From the NCBI GenBank assembly GCA_038503075.1, contig JBCAML010000001.1:1302001-1366000 (forward strand): a DNA stretch of 64,000 nt, in the 5' to 3' direction. Positions 1-11,625 of the stretch are shown piece by piece. Each line of letters opens with the position of its first letter. The first letter of the stretch is position 1. The translations under genes were made by a program, and so were the position numbers. Origin of the DNA: Gyromitra esculenta (Eukaryota; Ascomycota; Pezizomycetes; Pezizales; Discinaceae). Under the pieces are notes generated by a model. It searched no databases. It saw only the letters and a program-made list of their open reading frames with translations, and was not told the DNA's origin.

Positions 1-2472
1 ACTTCCTAGTTTACTTATTTTAGTTCAATAGTTCTTGGGCTTAGTGCAGTTAATTTATAACTGATAACTGTTTACTTTCTTAGGCCGGGGGGGATTTTAA
101 TAAAATTACCAATTTCGGCCACCACAGTTCACGGCCGTTGATTGCCAAGAACTACATGTATTCAAGTTCGATGCTTTACGTACGTGGCAGAGAAGCATAG
201 TTACCGCCGCAAATTCTCAGCTTCTCCGATGATTAAAATAATTTTGTAAGCCTTGCATATATTCAGGCATGCACTAAGGTCCGAATCGATAAATACAGGA
301 CTCGAAAGAACAACCCTGGCGTACGTGACAGGCTTTTGAATCCTGGTCTGTTGAAACCCTGCAGACAATGGAAAAGGGTGGTCTTTGCGTGTGCCACCTA
401 GATTCAAACACTCGCCTGACTGTTCTTTGGGATTCCTATGGCTTCGGTTAAATATGGTTATCCCACATGGAAACGGTAAAGGTTGCTCGTACAGGCAAAA
501 TTTTGGTCTTTAGTGCATATTCTCAAAAAAATTTGGTTGTTGCGTCTCTGGACCTCAGTCACACGCAAGGATCCCTGCTCTTTCAACTTCTGCCATACCC
601 GATATCGTTCGTGGTCGCTTTGCCTGAAGCGAGATCTCGCTTACACCCCCTGTAAGGCTCGTGATAGAAGGTCTGTAAATTTACGTAGGTAGAGCCTTTA
701 GCTAATTATAAGTGCCCAACTGATTTTGAAGATCGAAAAAGGTGCGCCTAAACCATACCTTAATAATCACCATTCTTAGCGAATACCTTTAAAATAGTGA
801 CAGGTATGATGGTCTGATCCTTTTGCACGACATACAAACACATAGGAATCCTGACTGAAGCTAATTCGTAATGTCGATCAGATATGGGAACCACGGCCAC
901 CCAACCATCTATTCGTAAATCAATCCTCGAGCGAAAATCGACTTATATGAGTTGAAGATCAGATCGAGTTTCGTTATATCGACGAGGAGCCCTAAACTGC
1001 CATCAAGGGCTGTGCACATTAATGTGCATGCATGGCTAAGACATATAATTATAGGCTACAAACTGGAGTTTGATCTCTCAGGAATTCTTTATCGCGCCAA
1101 TTAACTAGCAAATTTTATCGCAACCTTGACCTCTCAGGAAGAAAAAAAAAAAGGTGGAAAGCGATGCCCCAGATATCTGGAAATTCTCTTTCTGAGATCT
1201 CTTCTCTCGTGTTCACGTGCTCGGGGGAAATTTAGGCCGTATCTGCTCAGAACCCTGGTGCTCTTAATTAAGCTAATGGAGGGAATCGGACTATCAACCT
1301 TTACGATCAAATATCTACCCTAATCCATCCTTCTTCTTTCTATATGCACATTTATTGGCAGCAGTGAAACCAGCCGAGTATTATGGCCAAATATTGGTAA
1401 CCCGGGGATTCCGACAACTTCCTGGACACTCCATATTAGGAACACTAGGGGTCATCGCCTAGAAATAAACTGGTGCCAGTCCGCCGGTTCGGTTTCGATT
1501 CGATATCCATGGGTTCGGGTCCTTCGGAGAAGGGCGACTCCCTTAAACGGCGCGACATGATCCATTTATTTACATACTAGAATATTCTTTCGGTGCCTTG
1601 GTCTAGAAGTGATTAGAATTAGGGCAGAGAAGTGATTTCTGTGAAAATCGCTAGAAGCATGACCAGAATAGGTGTTTAAAAGAGCAGAATCACGCCTAAC
1701 AGGATTTCTGATGCGTCTCTAACTCTCGGTACCAGATAAACTTAGGGAAGTCATCGGGGAGAACACGTAGCTTAGAGGAGGTGTATTTAGTGGGCGTTGT
1801 AACCAAGATATTAGCTAGCCGGCGCCTGGTAAACAGCCACTTTATCGGTAACAAGTAACCAAACAAAGTACCACTCACCAACTACCGTTTACTTCACGAA
1901 ACAGCTCACGATCGTGAGGAACTTCTGGATGGCCTTTAGATCCCGCCTACGACTAGGTCTGGCTGGAGCACAACTGGTTTTACCAAGCTAAAAGATCTTG
2001 GATCGTGGCGGCGGACTGACTGTGCAGCAATGACCCCTGCGCCCCTCTTGCATTGACAATATTCAAAGCTGTGGGACCTGGTTAGAATCAATCAACTTTT
2101 CTTCATCACGGAATGACAGCCATGCACATGTCTCAGCGCAGGTTGAACCTTGAGCCAATTATTAAAGACCCACACGTCGTGCCTATGCAATGTGTTAATG
2201 CCAGTAATTAACTATTCCATGCTGCGGCTTTTGGCCCCCCCGTCGCACACAGATCTCTTCCTCCCTTCCTCCATTTTCTTATTCCTTTCCTTCGCTTCCA
2301 GATTTCAACCTGTATACCTACATACACTATACTCCTCGCCATACCAAAATACGGGTACACTAGCGATAACCGACACAAAGCTTTCGTACCATATCGGTAG
2401 AGATTGCTCAAGCCCCAGCAGTGTTGGCTTGCCTCCTTTTCAGCCAACCCGAAAGCCGTTCCTAGGATCTTC
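1..2472. other. gene-poor AT-rich leader region
   Basis: No open frame here has family features, and the longest candidates (under 180 codons) are low-complexity or overlap the 5' end of the next gene. The stretch holds poly-A/T runs and scattered short motifs, and one TACATGTA palindrome at 153-160. It looks like decayed intergenic or repeat-derived DNA; I saw no intact transposon ends in it. Confidence 0.5.
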
Positions 2473-3813
2473 ATGGCAGGACCCGGCAACAGCAAAGCCT
2501 CACGCAAGAAATCGACTCTACCATCACTTCCGCGGTGTCTTCACTCAATCCAATTCTACGAGGCGGAAAGCTTCTTATACGACGCCGTTTCAAGATTTAT
2601 TCTCCCGTCTTTCTTCAGCACTGAAAATGCGGCTATCATCGTTGCCACGCGGCTGCATCTCGATGGACTTGAAGCCCATCTGAGGGAACAAAATCTTGCT
2701 CCTGGGCTCCTCAAGGAACGTGGTCAACTCATCCTCGTCGACGCGGACGCTCTACTACCATCACTTTTGGACAACGGGAAAGTCGATAGCGAGACATTTG
2801 ACAAATATTTTGGCAAGGTGTTTCAGGACATTCGGAAGCAGTATCCAAGAGTTCTCGTCTATGGGGAGCTGGTCAACATACTCTGCGAACAGGGGAACCA
2901 TCTACTCGCCCATGAACTAGAACAAGTGTGGGAGCGCTTCTTGGCAGCCTTTGGGAAGGATATTTCGCTCTTGTGTGGGTATGATATGGCGGTATTCGAG
3001 GCGGATGGTCTCAGTGACGTCTTTCAGCAAATTTGCCTGTCACATTCACATGTTGTCCCCGGTGAGAAAAAGTACCCATTATTAGGTGATTCCCAAGATC
3101 GAAGTACGATCGTCGCCATGCTTCAGCAACAGACTAGGTGTCTGGAAGCGGAAGTCAATCGTCGCAAGATTTCTGAAGCTGCATTACAGACAATTCTGGA
3201 CCATTTTTCATCGCCCTCGACCGAAAATCGTACTCAACCTCATAGTCAAAACGGACACCATAATTCTGTACCTGTGGGTATATGCGGAAGGACATCTTAC
3301 GAGGGGCGGAGTCAGTACTTCGTCAATGAACGATTTTGCGAAATTTCTGGTCTTCGAGAGCATCAGATACGGCAGGACGGTAATTGGCTGAGCGCAGTGC
3401 ACCACTTAGATCGCGAACGAGTTTCTCGGTGTTTTTCTTTTGAGGATGGAAGGCTGCGAAAACAAGATTATCGCTTCGTTCACGCGAACGGCGAAGTTCG
3501 CTGGGTTACTGCGGAATTCACCGTGAACGTGTACGGATATGTTCATACAATTACGGATATCACACATTCTAGGGGACCTCAAGATCAAGCATACCGGAGA
3601 CCAAGTACTGCACACCAGACTCAGAAGTCTAATGACTACGGAAACAAACTTCTGGACACCTATCATCCCGAGCCCCAGAGACCTCTTAATGGGGATAGTA
3701 GTAATCGACAGCTTGCTGATTCTATGCTTCAACAAAACGAACGTGGTAAATCTAATGAATCTACATCACTACATGTATGCGCTACTTTCTATCCCTTGAA
3801 ATCGAATGGCTGA
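2473..3813 (+). CDS. MEDS (DcmR-like sensory) plus PAS domain protein, apparently ending before a kinase
   Basis: The frame opens upstream at a TTG, but the first good ATG is at 2473, giving 446 residues. After a short basic leader comes FYEAESFLYDAVSRF, matching the start of MEDS (methanogen/methylotroph DcmR sensory) domains, which spans roughly residues 25-215. A PAS-fold domain follows around residues 265-375, with EVRWVTAEFTV and a closing TITDI motif typical of PAS_3. In fungal relatives this pair usually sits at the N-terminus of a hybrid histidine kinase. Here the frame ends about 70 residues after the PAS domain with no recognisable H-box, HATPase or receiver. A weakly H-box-like DTYHPEPQRPL may be a mutated remnant, but that is speculative. 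It could be a stand-alone sensor or a truncated kinase. Domain assignment is fairly sure; functional status is not. Confidence 0.62.
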   Translation: MAGPGNSKASRKKSTLPSLPRCLHSIQFYEAESFLYDAVSRFILPSFFSTENAAIIVATRLHLDGLEAHLREQNLAPGLLKERGQLILVDADALLPSLLDNGKVDSETFDKYFGKVFQDIRKQYPRVLVYGELVNILCEQGNHLLAHELEQVWERFLAAFGKDISLLCGYDMAVFEADGLSDVFQQICLSHSHVVPGEKKYPLLGDSQDRSTIVAMLQQQTRCLEAEVNRRKISEAALQTILDHFSSPSTENRTQPHSQNGHHNSVPVGICGRTSYEGRSQYFVNERFCEISGLREHQIRQDGNWLSAVHHLDRERVSRCFSFEDGRLRKQDYRFVHANGEVRWVTAEFTVNVYGYVHTITDITHSRGPQDQAYRRPSTAHQTQKSNDYGNKLLDTYHPEPQRPLNGDSSNRQLADSMLQQNERGKSNESTSLHVCATFYPLKSNG

Positions 3814-3852
3814 TATCCTTAGGCAATTTCTGTCGAAAATAGTCGGCGAATA

Positions 3853-4971
3853 ATGGCAGATCGTGTCCAGACCGAGTTCGAGAATATCAGCAAACTCCTA
3901 ACCAGTATAGCCAAGGATGATAATATTTCTCAGCATTCATTCAACTTCGCTACCATAAAGTCGCACATGGAGAAGCTTCAAACATGGTATAGTTGCTTAC
4001 CAGGCTTTCTTGCGCTTCATCTAGTCACAATTGATCACTCGATACCGCCGACGCAGAAAGCGGTCATGCTTCAGGCCTATTGCGCATACTTAAGATCAAT
4101 TGTCATTCTCACGCGTCGAGTTTTAATTAAGGTAGCTACGACTGCAACACGATCTACGCGTGCGCAGGAGGGCGGGTCCCTCGAAGTTTTCTATGCAAAC
4201 AAGTGCATAAGCGCTGCTAGAGGGCTCTGTAAGGTCCTCGACGTATTATTTAGCGGAGATAAACAGCCGCAGAAAGGATGGCTTACAATGTATGCCCCTT
4301 TCAGCTTTGTTTTTGTCATATTTGCTTAACGATGGTGGCTGACTATGGAGTATAGAAGCTCAGCTTTTACGGCGTGCATAGTGGTCTTCCTCGATATATC
4401 ACTCCGGCCTGCTACAGAATCCTCCAACTTCGATGATATCACCGAAGTTATCCCGAGATGTATCGATGCCCTGAAGTCAAGCCCACGGTTAGATCATCGG
4501 GTCTGTAAGCGATATCTAGAGACTTTGATACCATTCTGGATAAACCTCAAGCCACCATTAACCCCAGAGATATTGTCGAAGCAAACACTACCCCCTGATG
4601 TTACTTCATCGCCCGGTTGGATAGCTCTAGAGAATTCTTGGACCAACACGTGGTCCCACGGGCATGCGTATGACATCACAGATGAACTTCTAGTCATCTT
4701 AAAGGAGCCATGCGGAGGCGTCGATCATAAAGATTGGGCAGCAAGATCGTGGGACTGGAGATTTCTACTTCCTTCCGATTTACCTCCCACACCTCAAAAT
4801 ACGGTTTCGACCACCCCAGCAAACCCGCCATGGCTTGATACTAGCCACAAAAAAAAGGCAAAGAGGAGTAATGGTGACGATGAGTCATCGAGTCATTCCC
4901 AATCATCACGTTATTCGTCTCCGGGACCGAAACGGCCGGCTGAAACTCGAAACTCAAGCTACGTGAAGTAA
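3853..4971 (+). pseudogene. C-terminal part of a fungal zinc-cluster-type transcription factor (N-terminus missing)
   Basis: Two frames join cleanly through a 66-bp intron (4290-4355, GTATGC donor, CTGAC branch, TATAG acceptor) into about 350 residues. The first part, with LQTWYSCLPGFLALHL and a helical stretch through AAYLRSIVIL-like sequence, resembles the C-terminal half of the fungal_trans middle-homology domain. The second part includes a typical DALKSSPRLDHR-like helix. The tail is Ser/Pro rich with basic KKKAKR, a possible nuclear signal. No Zn2Cys6 cluster lies upstream: 39 bp before the ATG is the stop of the MEDS-PAS frame. Either this is a truncated relic or both pieces belong to one disrupted locus. 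It may still be transcribed; I call it a fragment on architecture, not on internal stops. Confidence 0.5.
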
Positions 4972-7900
4972 TTGCTATCAATAATGATTTTCTCTCTCAT
5001 AAAAATGGTCTTTTGTTTTGTTTATTTCTTCATTCTTCATGCTAAATTTCATTTATAGTGTTCATCATTTTATGGCATTTGTATATCATGTAACCGGCGT
5101 TTCGATTTTGAGGGGGGTCGTCTCTGCGTACATTTTTTTCCTTTATTACTGGGCTTGGTTAAGATCGTTTCTCAGGGACACCTATTTTTCTTTACCTATT
5201 ATCTTGTGCGTGAAACTCTAAATTTAAGGCCAGGCGTATATCTTGCCTGTGCCTGGCTGGCATTAATCGTGCTCATGACGGTTGCTGGCTTTGAGCGTTC
5301 TAGGTTGTCCTGGTGTCTCTAGCATCACCTAAGCGCGTCTGCGTACTGGAGCCAAAAATGATATAGTTCTCCAGTTTCGAGTATCTTATGGGTGTTGTTG
5401 CTTGATAAGGAAAATTTGTCATAACTGGATGTTTCGAATTTGCCAAACGCCAACAAAATCGCGGCACAACAGCGGAGGGCATTAGCAAGCCACAATCTGG
5501 CTTGGTACAAATAGGAAAAGATGAGAGAATGAGTGGGTGAGACATTTATTTGGGATGCGATTTCCGAGATTGTATTGGTTCCTCAGTCGTTATATACTTC
5601 CCACATTTCTTATTGCTGTAGAGCCCTGAGGATCTTCACAAAACGCCCCCAAGAGCTAGGATTTAAACCTGATTTCGATGTTAATGATGGTGTCCCCTAG
5701 GCGAGTTTCGGAGAGGGAAGTGGTCAAACGTTTGTGTTGAGCTAAATCTTCCGATTTATGCGGGGCTCATATTCGGACCCTCAAGATCTAGGCATGTTCA
5801 AGCCCCGCTGTGTGAAGTCGCTTAGCCATATATCTGAGATCTTTTTGACTCATGTAGGATCTTAAACTCGAGTTAAGGTTATGACCTATGTAAGTAAAAC
5901 ATTCGTAACGGTAACTAACTCGGAAATTAATATAATCTGACTAATTTATTGCTGCTAACCTTTGGATAAAATTTAGGCAAACGACTTAGCTAGGACGTCC
6001 AACACTATCTCAGAACCTCGTCTAAAAAATCGAGACCCCAAATCTATGGTTTGCAGCTCGTTCAACTGCCTGCGAGACACGCGATTTATCCACATCCGTA
6101 ATCGTCATCATTCGAGACCTACTCTGCCGGAATTCGAAGCAATAGCAAGAATCTGGTAATTGGGAGAAAATCCGGTTGGGTCTCCCTGAGTCGAGAAGAT
6201 CTTGGTCGAGGAAAGCGAAAGTGGACAAAGTTATCCCCGTGGGCTGACAGTTAACGGCTATGAGTCTGCTAATACAAAGTCCTGAATAATTGCTGCAGCT
6301 TAAATTTGACAAGACAACACTTCGCTTGGATAACAGCATGAATTTCTGGACACAACATTTCGAGTACGAGTACGTGTGCGAGGGTACTGGGTCTGGACTC
6401 GGTGACTTGTTTAGGAGACAATGCACACGTCTCAAAACGGTCTTGGAGTGCATACCGATTTGGAGCCCGGCAACAGGTATCTGCATGTGTCATACTGTAC
6501 CACCAGTAATCTCCCCACAGCATATACGCTATCGCCCGATATTGGTCTCCCAACTCACCCACGGAATAACGAGAATGATGTGTGACGGGTCAGGCAATGC
6601 CACTAATTCCTTGTGGGAAAAAGGACTCTAGAAAGCTACGTATATTAAAGCATGACCCTATAGCCAGTGCTTCCACTAAGTAGCCTGTAGTTGAATAATC
6701 TGTAACTATCTGTCAGTTGTATGTATGTATTACGAATCAAGAATGTAACAAAGAACAAACTTATGGGCAGACCACAGCTCTAGGCAGGCGGCTTATTGCT
6801 TTTTTTTTGTGCCATCCAAACCTTCTCGAGGTCTGGAACCGGTTGAAAAATCCCTGGGGCAAATTGGAACATGGATCGAGACTAACCGTCTATCTCTGCC
6901 GAGCGAGATCCCACCCGAAAAACCGGTATTTATTAGGTGGCAAGAATTGCCACCAGAAAAGAGGGTCATTCTTTATTTGTATCTAAGACAGTAATTTCTC
7001 GGTAAGGCAGCCGGTTCTTGTTCTTGTTCTGCTTCTCCGAGAGAAATACATAGCCAGGATTGACCAATCTTTGAGGATCGTACCCTTTGGTACGTGTAGC
7101 GACCTTTGGTAGGCGAGAACTACATATTCCTTGCTCGGGACATGCAATAAGTACCCAGAAATTCAGGTTGTTGGAGTGGGCTCGGTCGATTAGGGGATTT
7201 GGTAGAATCCTATTACTTGGCTGGTTAGAATAGCGTACATGCAGATCGCATTTTCGGGTAGTTTTTGCCTGCTCTGAGTACTATAAGTGTGCAAGAATTC
7301 AGGTCAAGAAAACACTTTATCGTGTAGCCTCTTTGTCAGCGTACATATATCGATGCACGTGATAAAAACCAGTTGGCTGGGGAGGAACGAGAAGAAGCAA
7401 GGGGTTGGAGATAAAGCATCTAAAACTATATCAGGGAATAGAGTGGGCATACGTTTACTTTATCCTAGGCGAGAAAGATCAAGAAGAATCCAGGCCGGGT
7501 CACACGTCAGGACTGTTCAAGATGGGTTCCGGTTAGCTAGAGGGTCAATCCGTTGGTGGGATTGGAGGGAACTCTTAGTACTGAGTGGACAGGAATAATT
7601 ACAGGCAGTCAAAGCGTTCCCTGTCACTCAGGCTTCCCCTAGTGAATGGACAGCAGTGCATTGTAGTAGACGCCTGGCATTCGCGGGGTATCCGTGACGG
7701 ATGATAATTCATGATTCAATCGCATGTTTTTTTATTTTTTGCTTTTAATTTTCCCTGGGGCAAACGCAAATCGGCCTACATACTATACGACGTCTATGAT
7801 CCAGCTGTTTCGGAGTTGAAATACTCTTAGGGGTGCAGGGCGTGCTCTGGAAATACATAGCCAACGGATGGGAATAATTGCTATATATAGGTGGGTATAA

Positions 7901-8663
7901 GGCGCATGATCAGGCTCTTTAAACGATGTGGTCTTACACTATGTAGTTTCATAAAGCTGCGATTGCGCACGGATATCTTCCCATCTCTTAAAATCTCTAG
8001 ATTTAATGGATTATTCTCACAATCTGGTCACGAGGCTGTGGGTTTGAACCACAATGCATGTCAACGTCCCAACCATGACCTTACGATTGATTCTCTCATT
8101 CATACCGTAAGTGGGGTGAGATGCGGAGATATATATTACACCTATGCGCCATTTTAAGCAGAAATCCATCTGCGAGGTTCGTAGAACCGGGGTTTTGACA
8201 TGAGATGGCGTTTGCGCGGCTGGCAGGGAATTAAGAACCTGTTACATTACATAACTAGCCATCCCTGGTAGGTACGTGTAGTCAAGGCTACCTATTAGAG
8301 GGCTAATTTCTGTCAACAATTACGATTGGGTTTTCTGGCTAAAAGGCCACCTCGATAAGATGTCACCTAGCTAGCTAGTGGCTATGATTGGATTCTATGG
8401 TTCCTATCTTATCTTGCATCTTAGCCTTTCGAATAATGGCTAGTCTTAAAATGCCGATCCCTTTAATTGCCTAGCTCGGCTGGCTTTTGAAACATCCTGA
8501 CGACGTTAGTCTGCGTTAGAAGAAGCTTATCCCTTCGGTGCTCTGGAATTGGTTGCTAGAGAGAGCATGTGATGTAATATATAGCGACAACTACAGTCGG
8601 CCCCTCTCATAGGGATATGAAAATACTCCATGTACATATCCTTATAAAATACATGTAGTTGTC
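4972..8663. other. gene-free AT-rich stretch
   Basis: About 3.7 kb without a convincing gene. Short open frames on both strands lack domain patterns and plausible splice partners. A 61-codon frame around 6809-6994 has coding-like composition (…RWQELPPEKRVILYLYLRQ) and might be a stray exon or relic, but nothing nearby joins to it. The region probably consists of mutated repeat remains. Confidence 0.4.
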
Positions 8664-8860
8664 TGTTGGAGATGCTTCTGGTGTGAGAGTCCTCCGGGTG
8701 TGGCCTCGGGAGAAAATATTAGGGAGAGACATGGGCCCGAGTGTACGGGCCCACGGCCGCGGGTGTTCTAGAAGAGTACTGTTAAGTATATAGACGGGGG
8801 CTCGCAGCCAGCCTGTAGAGAATCAAGCAATCGATCTCGTTCGTCCCTACTATTCCAACA
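8664..8860. mobile_element. solo LTR, Copia-type
   Basis: A 197-bp unit starts TGTTGGA and ends TCCAACA, a perfect 7-bp terminal inverted repeat with the canonical TG..CA ends. Flanks are TTGTC on the left and GTGTC on the right, a 5-bp target duplication with one mismatch. A TATA-like element (AAGTATATAGAC) lies about 60% of the way through, followed by a CT-rich, leader-like part ending in TATTCCAACA. No reverse transcriptase or integrase frame adjoins it, so it is a solo LTR left by recombination. Family assignment to Ty1/Copia rests on the short length and TGTTGG..CCAACA ends. Confidence 0.72.
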
Positions 8861-9435
8861 GTGTCGCTGGAACGAAGCCGAATCATATTTCGTGACTACG
8901 AAATCAACTTTCTAATATCCCCTCGTTAGTGCTTGAGCGAAATACTTGACTGTTAAGTATATTAAGTAGTAGGTAGGTTTGTTCCCACCCCCTACTGCCA
9001 GACTGCAGATCGGACCCCATATCTTTGGAGGCTACATATGCACGTAGGTATCATCACGATCGTATCTCCAATTCCTATAATATAAGCTAAGGTAGGTTGA
9101 CTATACTTGTTAAGTATTAAAGAGGTTTCGCTTTTAGGGAACAAGTTACAATAATCGCACAATAAATATATACTAACATTACATACATGCATCCACGTCG
9201 CTCCATCAATCGACCTGTTCGTTATACACCCCTCCAACCCTTTACACCTACGTGCTGCCACTGACAACCTTCTCCAAAACCCACACCCCTGGCAGTGCGA
9301 CGAAGCAAGCACTAATTTTTCGCGCATCCTCCTAACCTGCGGGAATATAAGACTCTATAGGCTAATATTATGCCTCTTCTCTAAGTCCAAAAAAAATATT
9401 CGTATATACGTGTATACACGTATAACCATAGGCTG
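8861..9435. other. intergenic stretch downstream of the MFS gene
   Basis: No gene seen. It includes the motif TTAAGTAT three times between 8778 and 9117, once inside the solo LTR, and a run of AT-rich sequence. The 3' untranslated region of the MFS gene on the minus strand probably ends here. Confidence 0.4.
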
Positions 9436-11625
9436 CTATTTTCCGAAATCCGTTGGTGCCCACTTGGATCTTGCCCTGATCCTAGCCCCGAAGAAGAAGA
9501 ACGAGATCGGGATTGGAATCATGATAATCGCAATGAAGCCGAGCAGCGAGCCGGCCCAGTTGACGCCAAGATTATGGAACATCTGGCGAGCAAATAGCGG
9601 GAACCCAGCAGCGAAAGCGGAGCGAAGGAAGGTATTTGCAGCTATGGCTGACGCCGCACTATTTTTCATACACCATTACTATACTGAGCCAACAGTGTGA
9701 ATAAGGAAGGGCAAACACATACAACATGAGGTAGGCATCGATAAGATAGTTAAGGGACTGAAGGAAGATGGTAATAAGACCTATTCCAATTGGAATTCCG
9801 GCTAAAGTAGGGACGATCCAGTGAACATCTGGATAATTTCCGCTTAATCATGAGGTCAGTATATCTAGCCACGAAACTCATGTCTTAAGTTTATATAGAA
9901 CTTACCTCCAAGAAAACCAAAACAAACCAATCGGGAAAATAATGCTGCCAATGATTGCAGGCACCAGACGGTCCTCTGGGATGGGGACGTTGTTATTTGC
10001 CCTCATCCTCCTATTTGTCCAAGGCTGGAAGGCGATCACCAGGAGTCCACCTAATAGCATTCCAACCACCATCCCAAGATACGGTAGGGCTGCTACGCCC
10101 AAAGTGTAGCCACGAACTTCTCCGAATACGATCGGGTATGCAGTCAAGAATATGTATAAAATACCACTATTTACTTTGTTAGAACTAATTACCTCTAGTC
10201 GGTCATGAGGTTAGGAGTAATACTAGATAAAGGCCGTATATAAGCTAAGCAGAAAAATGATTGGTTCACTAAAAAGAAGTTTTAATGGACGGCCAAAGTT
10301 CTTTTCGATTAGTTCTTTGATATCAACCTCTATTTCCTCTTGCTTTGCGTGAATTCCCCAGTTCTGTGTCAAACGTCGAAGATGAGAAGCCTTGGCCACG
10401 AGGATGACTGGAGGATAAGTTTCCTCAAGAAAGAATAGGTTAAGAAAAAGCGCAAGGAAGCCCCTGAGACTCTTGTTAGCTTATGCGTCTAGGATATGTA
10501 AGGGACGATGGGAGTTACATGATGGCCGTAATATATTCAGTCCATCTCCAACCGAGGTAGCTTTCGGTAATAAACCCTCCTGTGATAGGTGCAATTAAGG
10601 GCCCAGAAAATACTGCCATGGAAAACACCGCAATAGCAGAACCTCTTGTTTCTTGCGTAAATATGTCCGCAAACACAGCGCCGACGACTGCTAAAGGACA
10701 CGATGCGAAAAATCCACCCCAAAACCGGCATATCAGAACCGTTTGGATATCTTTAGCTACAGCAACGGCAATCTGGAATATCGAGAAACCAAAAATTCCG
10801 ACCAATAAGGGCAAACGTCGGCCTTTAAGCTCAGAGAACGGAGCCCAAACCAAGGGCCCGCTAGCGAAACCAAGGACCTAGAGAAAATCGTCAGATCTTA
10901 TTCCTTTGAAATTTCGGAAATCTTTGGGAAGGATACATATAGCGATAAACCCAGAATGGAGACCTCAACACTAATACCAAAGTATACTGTAGTAGGCAAG
11001 CAATGAAAAGTTAGTATCGATTCCACTCTTCCCTTCTGCACAATTTGCTAAGTAATACTTACGAGATATAGCTCCTGTAGCTGATGAAAACACACTACTT
11101 CCCCAAGCCGAAACCAAGGTAGTGTAACCTAAAACTGCGGCAGTGACAAGCCTATAAATGAGGTCCAGTCTTTCAGTATACTACAGGGGGGATTTGTATT
11201 AGAGTGCAATGTACCCACTTTTTTTTCAATGGCCAGTTTTGGCCATGCATAGGATCGTTATGGCCCTCAAAATCCACCACATATTGATCTCTATGTGGGA
11301 GTGGTGGCGGGTAATCTTTTCCTGCCCCGAAAGGGGGTAGCTCATCTTTTGAGATATATTTGTTGACGGTACGTCCCACGGTGTTGCTATATATCGATAG
11401 GTGTGTTCGCTGTCTCTCTAGCTCAATTTGATTTGATAGGTCAGGGTTATCAGAGATAATATCACGGTGTATATATCGCCTGCTTAACTCCACCGAACTG
11501 TCGTCATTCGAGCCTGAAGAACTGGCGGGGTATGGTGATGCTCCATCTGAACCAAGTTGGTGAGAGGCTTGCCTTTCCGCCTTTTCAATATCCCGTGCAA
11601 TGTCACTTGGTCCAAGCATTGCCAT
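9436..11625 (-). CDS. MFS transporter, DHA1 drug/polyamine type
   Basis: Eight exons join in phase: 11219-11625, 11063-11169, 10937-10986, 10519-10877, 10224-10463, 9906-10166, 9723-9842 and 9436-9658, giving 588 residues, normal for the family. A hydrophilic N-terminus of about 130 residues ends in [13 protein letters not shown], the classic entry to helix 1 in DHA1 (FLR1/TPO-like) proton antiporters. Motif A-like [13 protein letters not shown] follows helix 2, and the antiporter motif-C-like [11 protein letters not shown] lies in helix 5. The central loop has [17 protein letters not shown], and the second half has [12 protein letters not shown] then [18 protein letters not shown]. It should export small molecules across the plasma membrane; the substrate cannot be read from sequence. 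The first intron is only 49 bp and its donor (GTGGGT) is weak. The gene stands alone, so no cluster context helps. Confidence 0.9.

Noticed and set aside
2150..2683. 177-codon plus frame overlapping the MEDS gene start
   Set aside because: It is in a different frame from the MEDS domain, is Ser/Pro/Leu low-complexity and has no family features.
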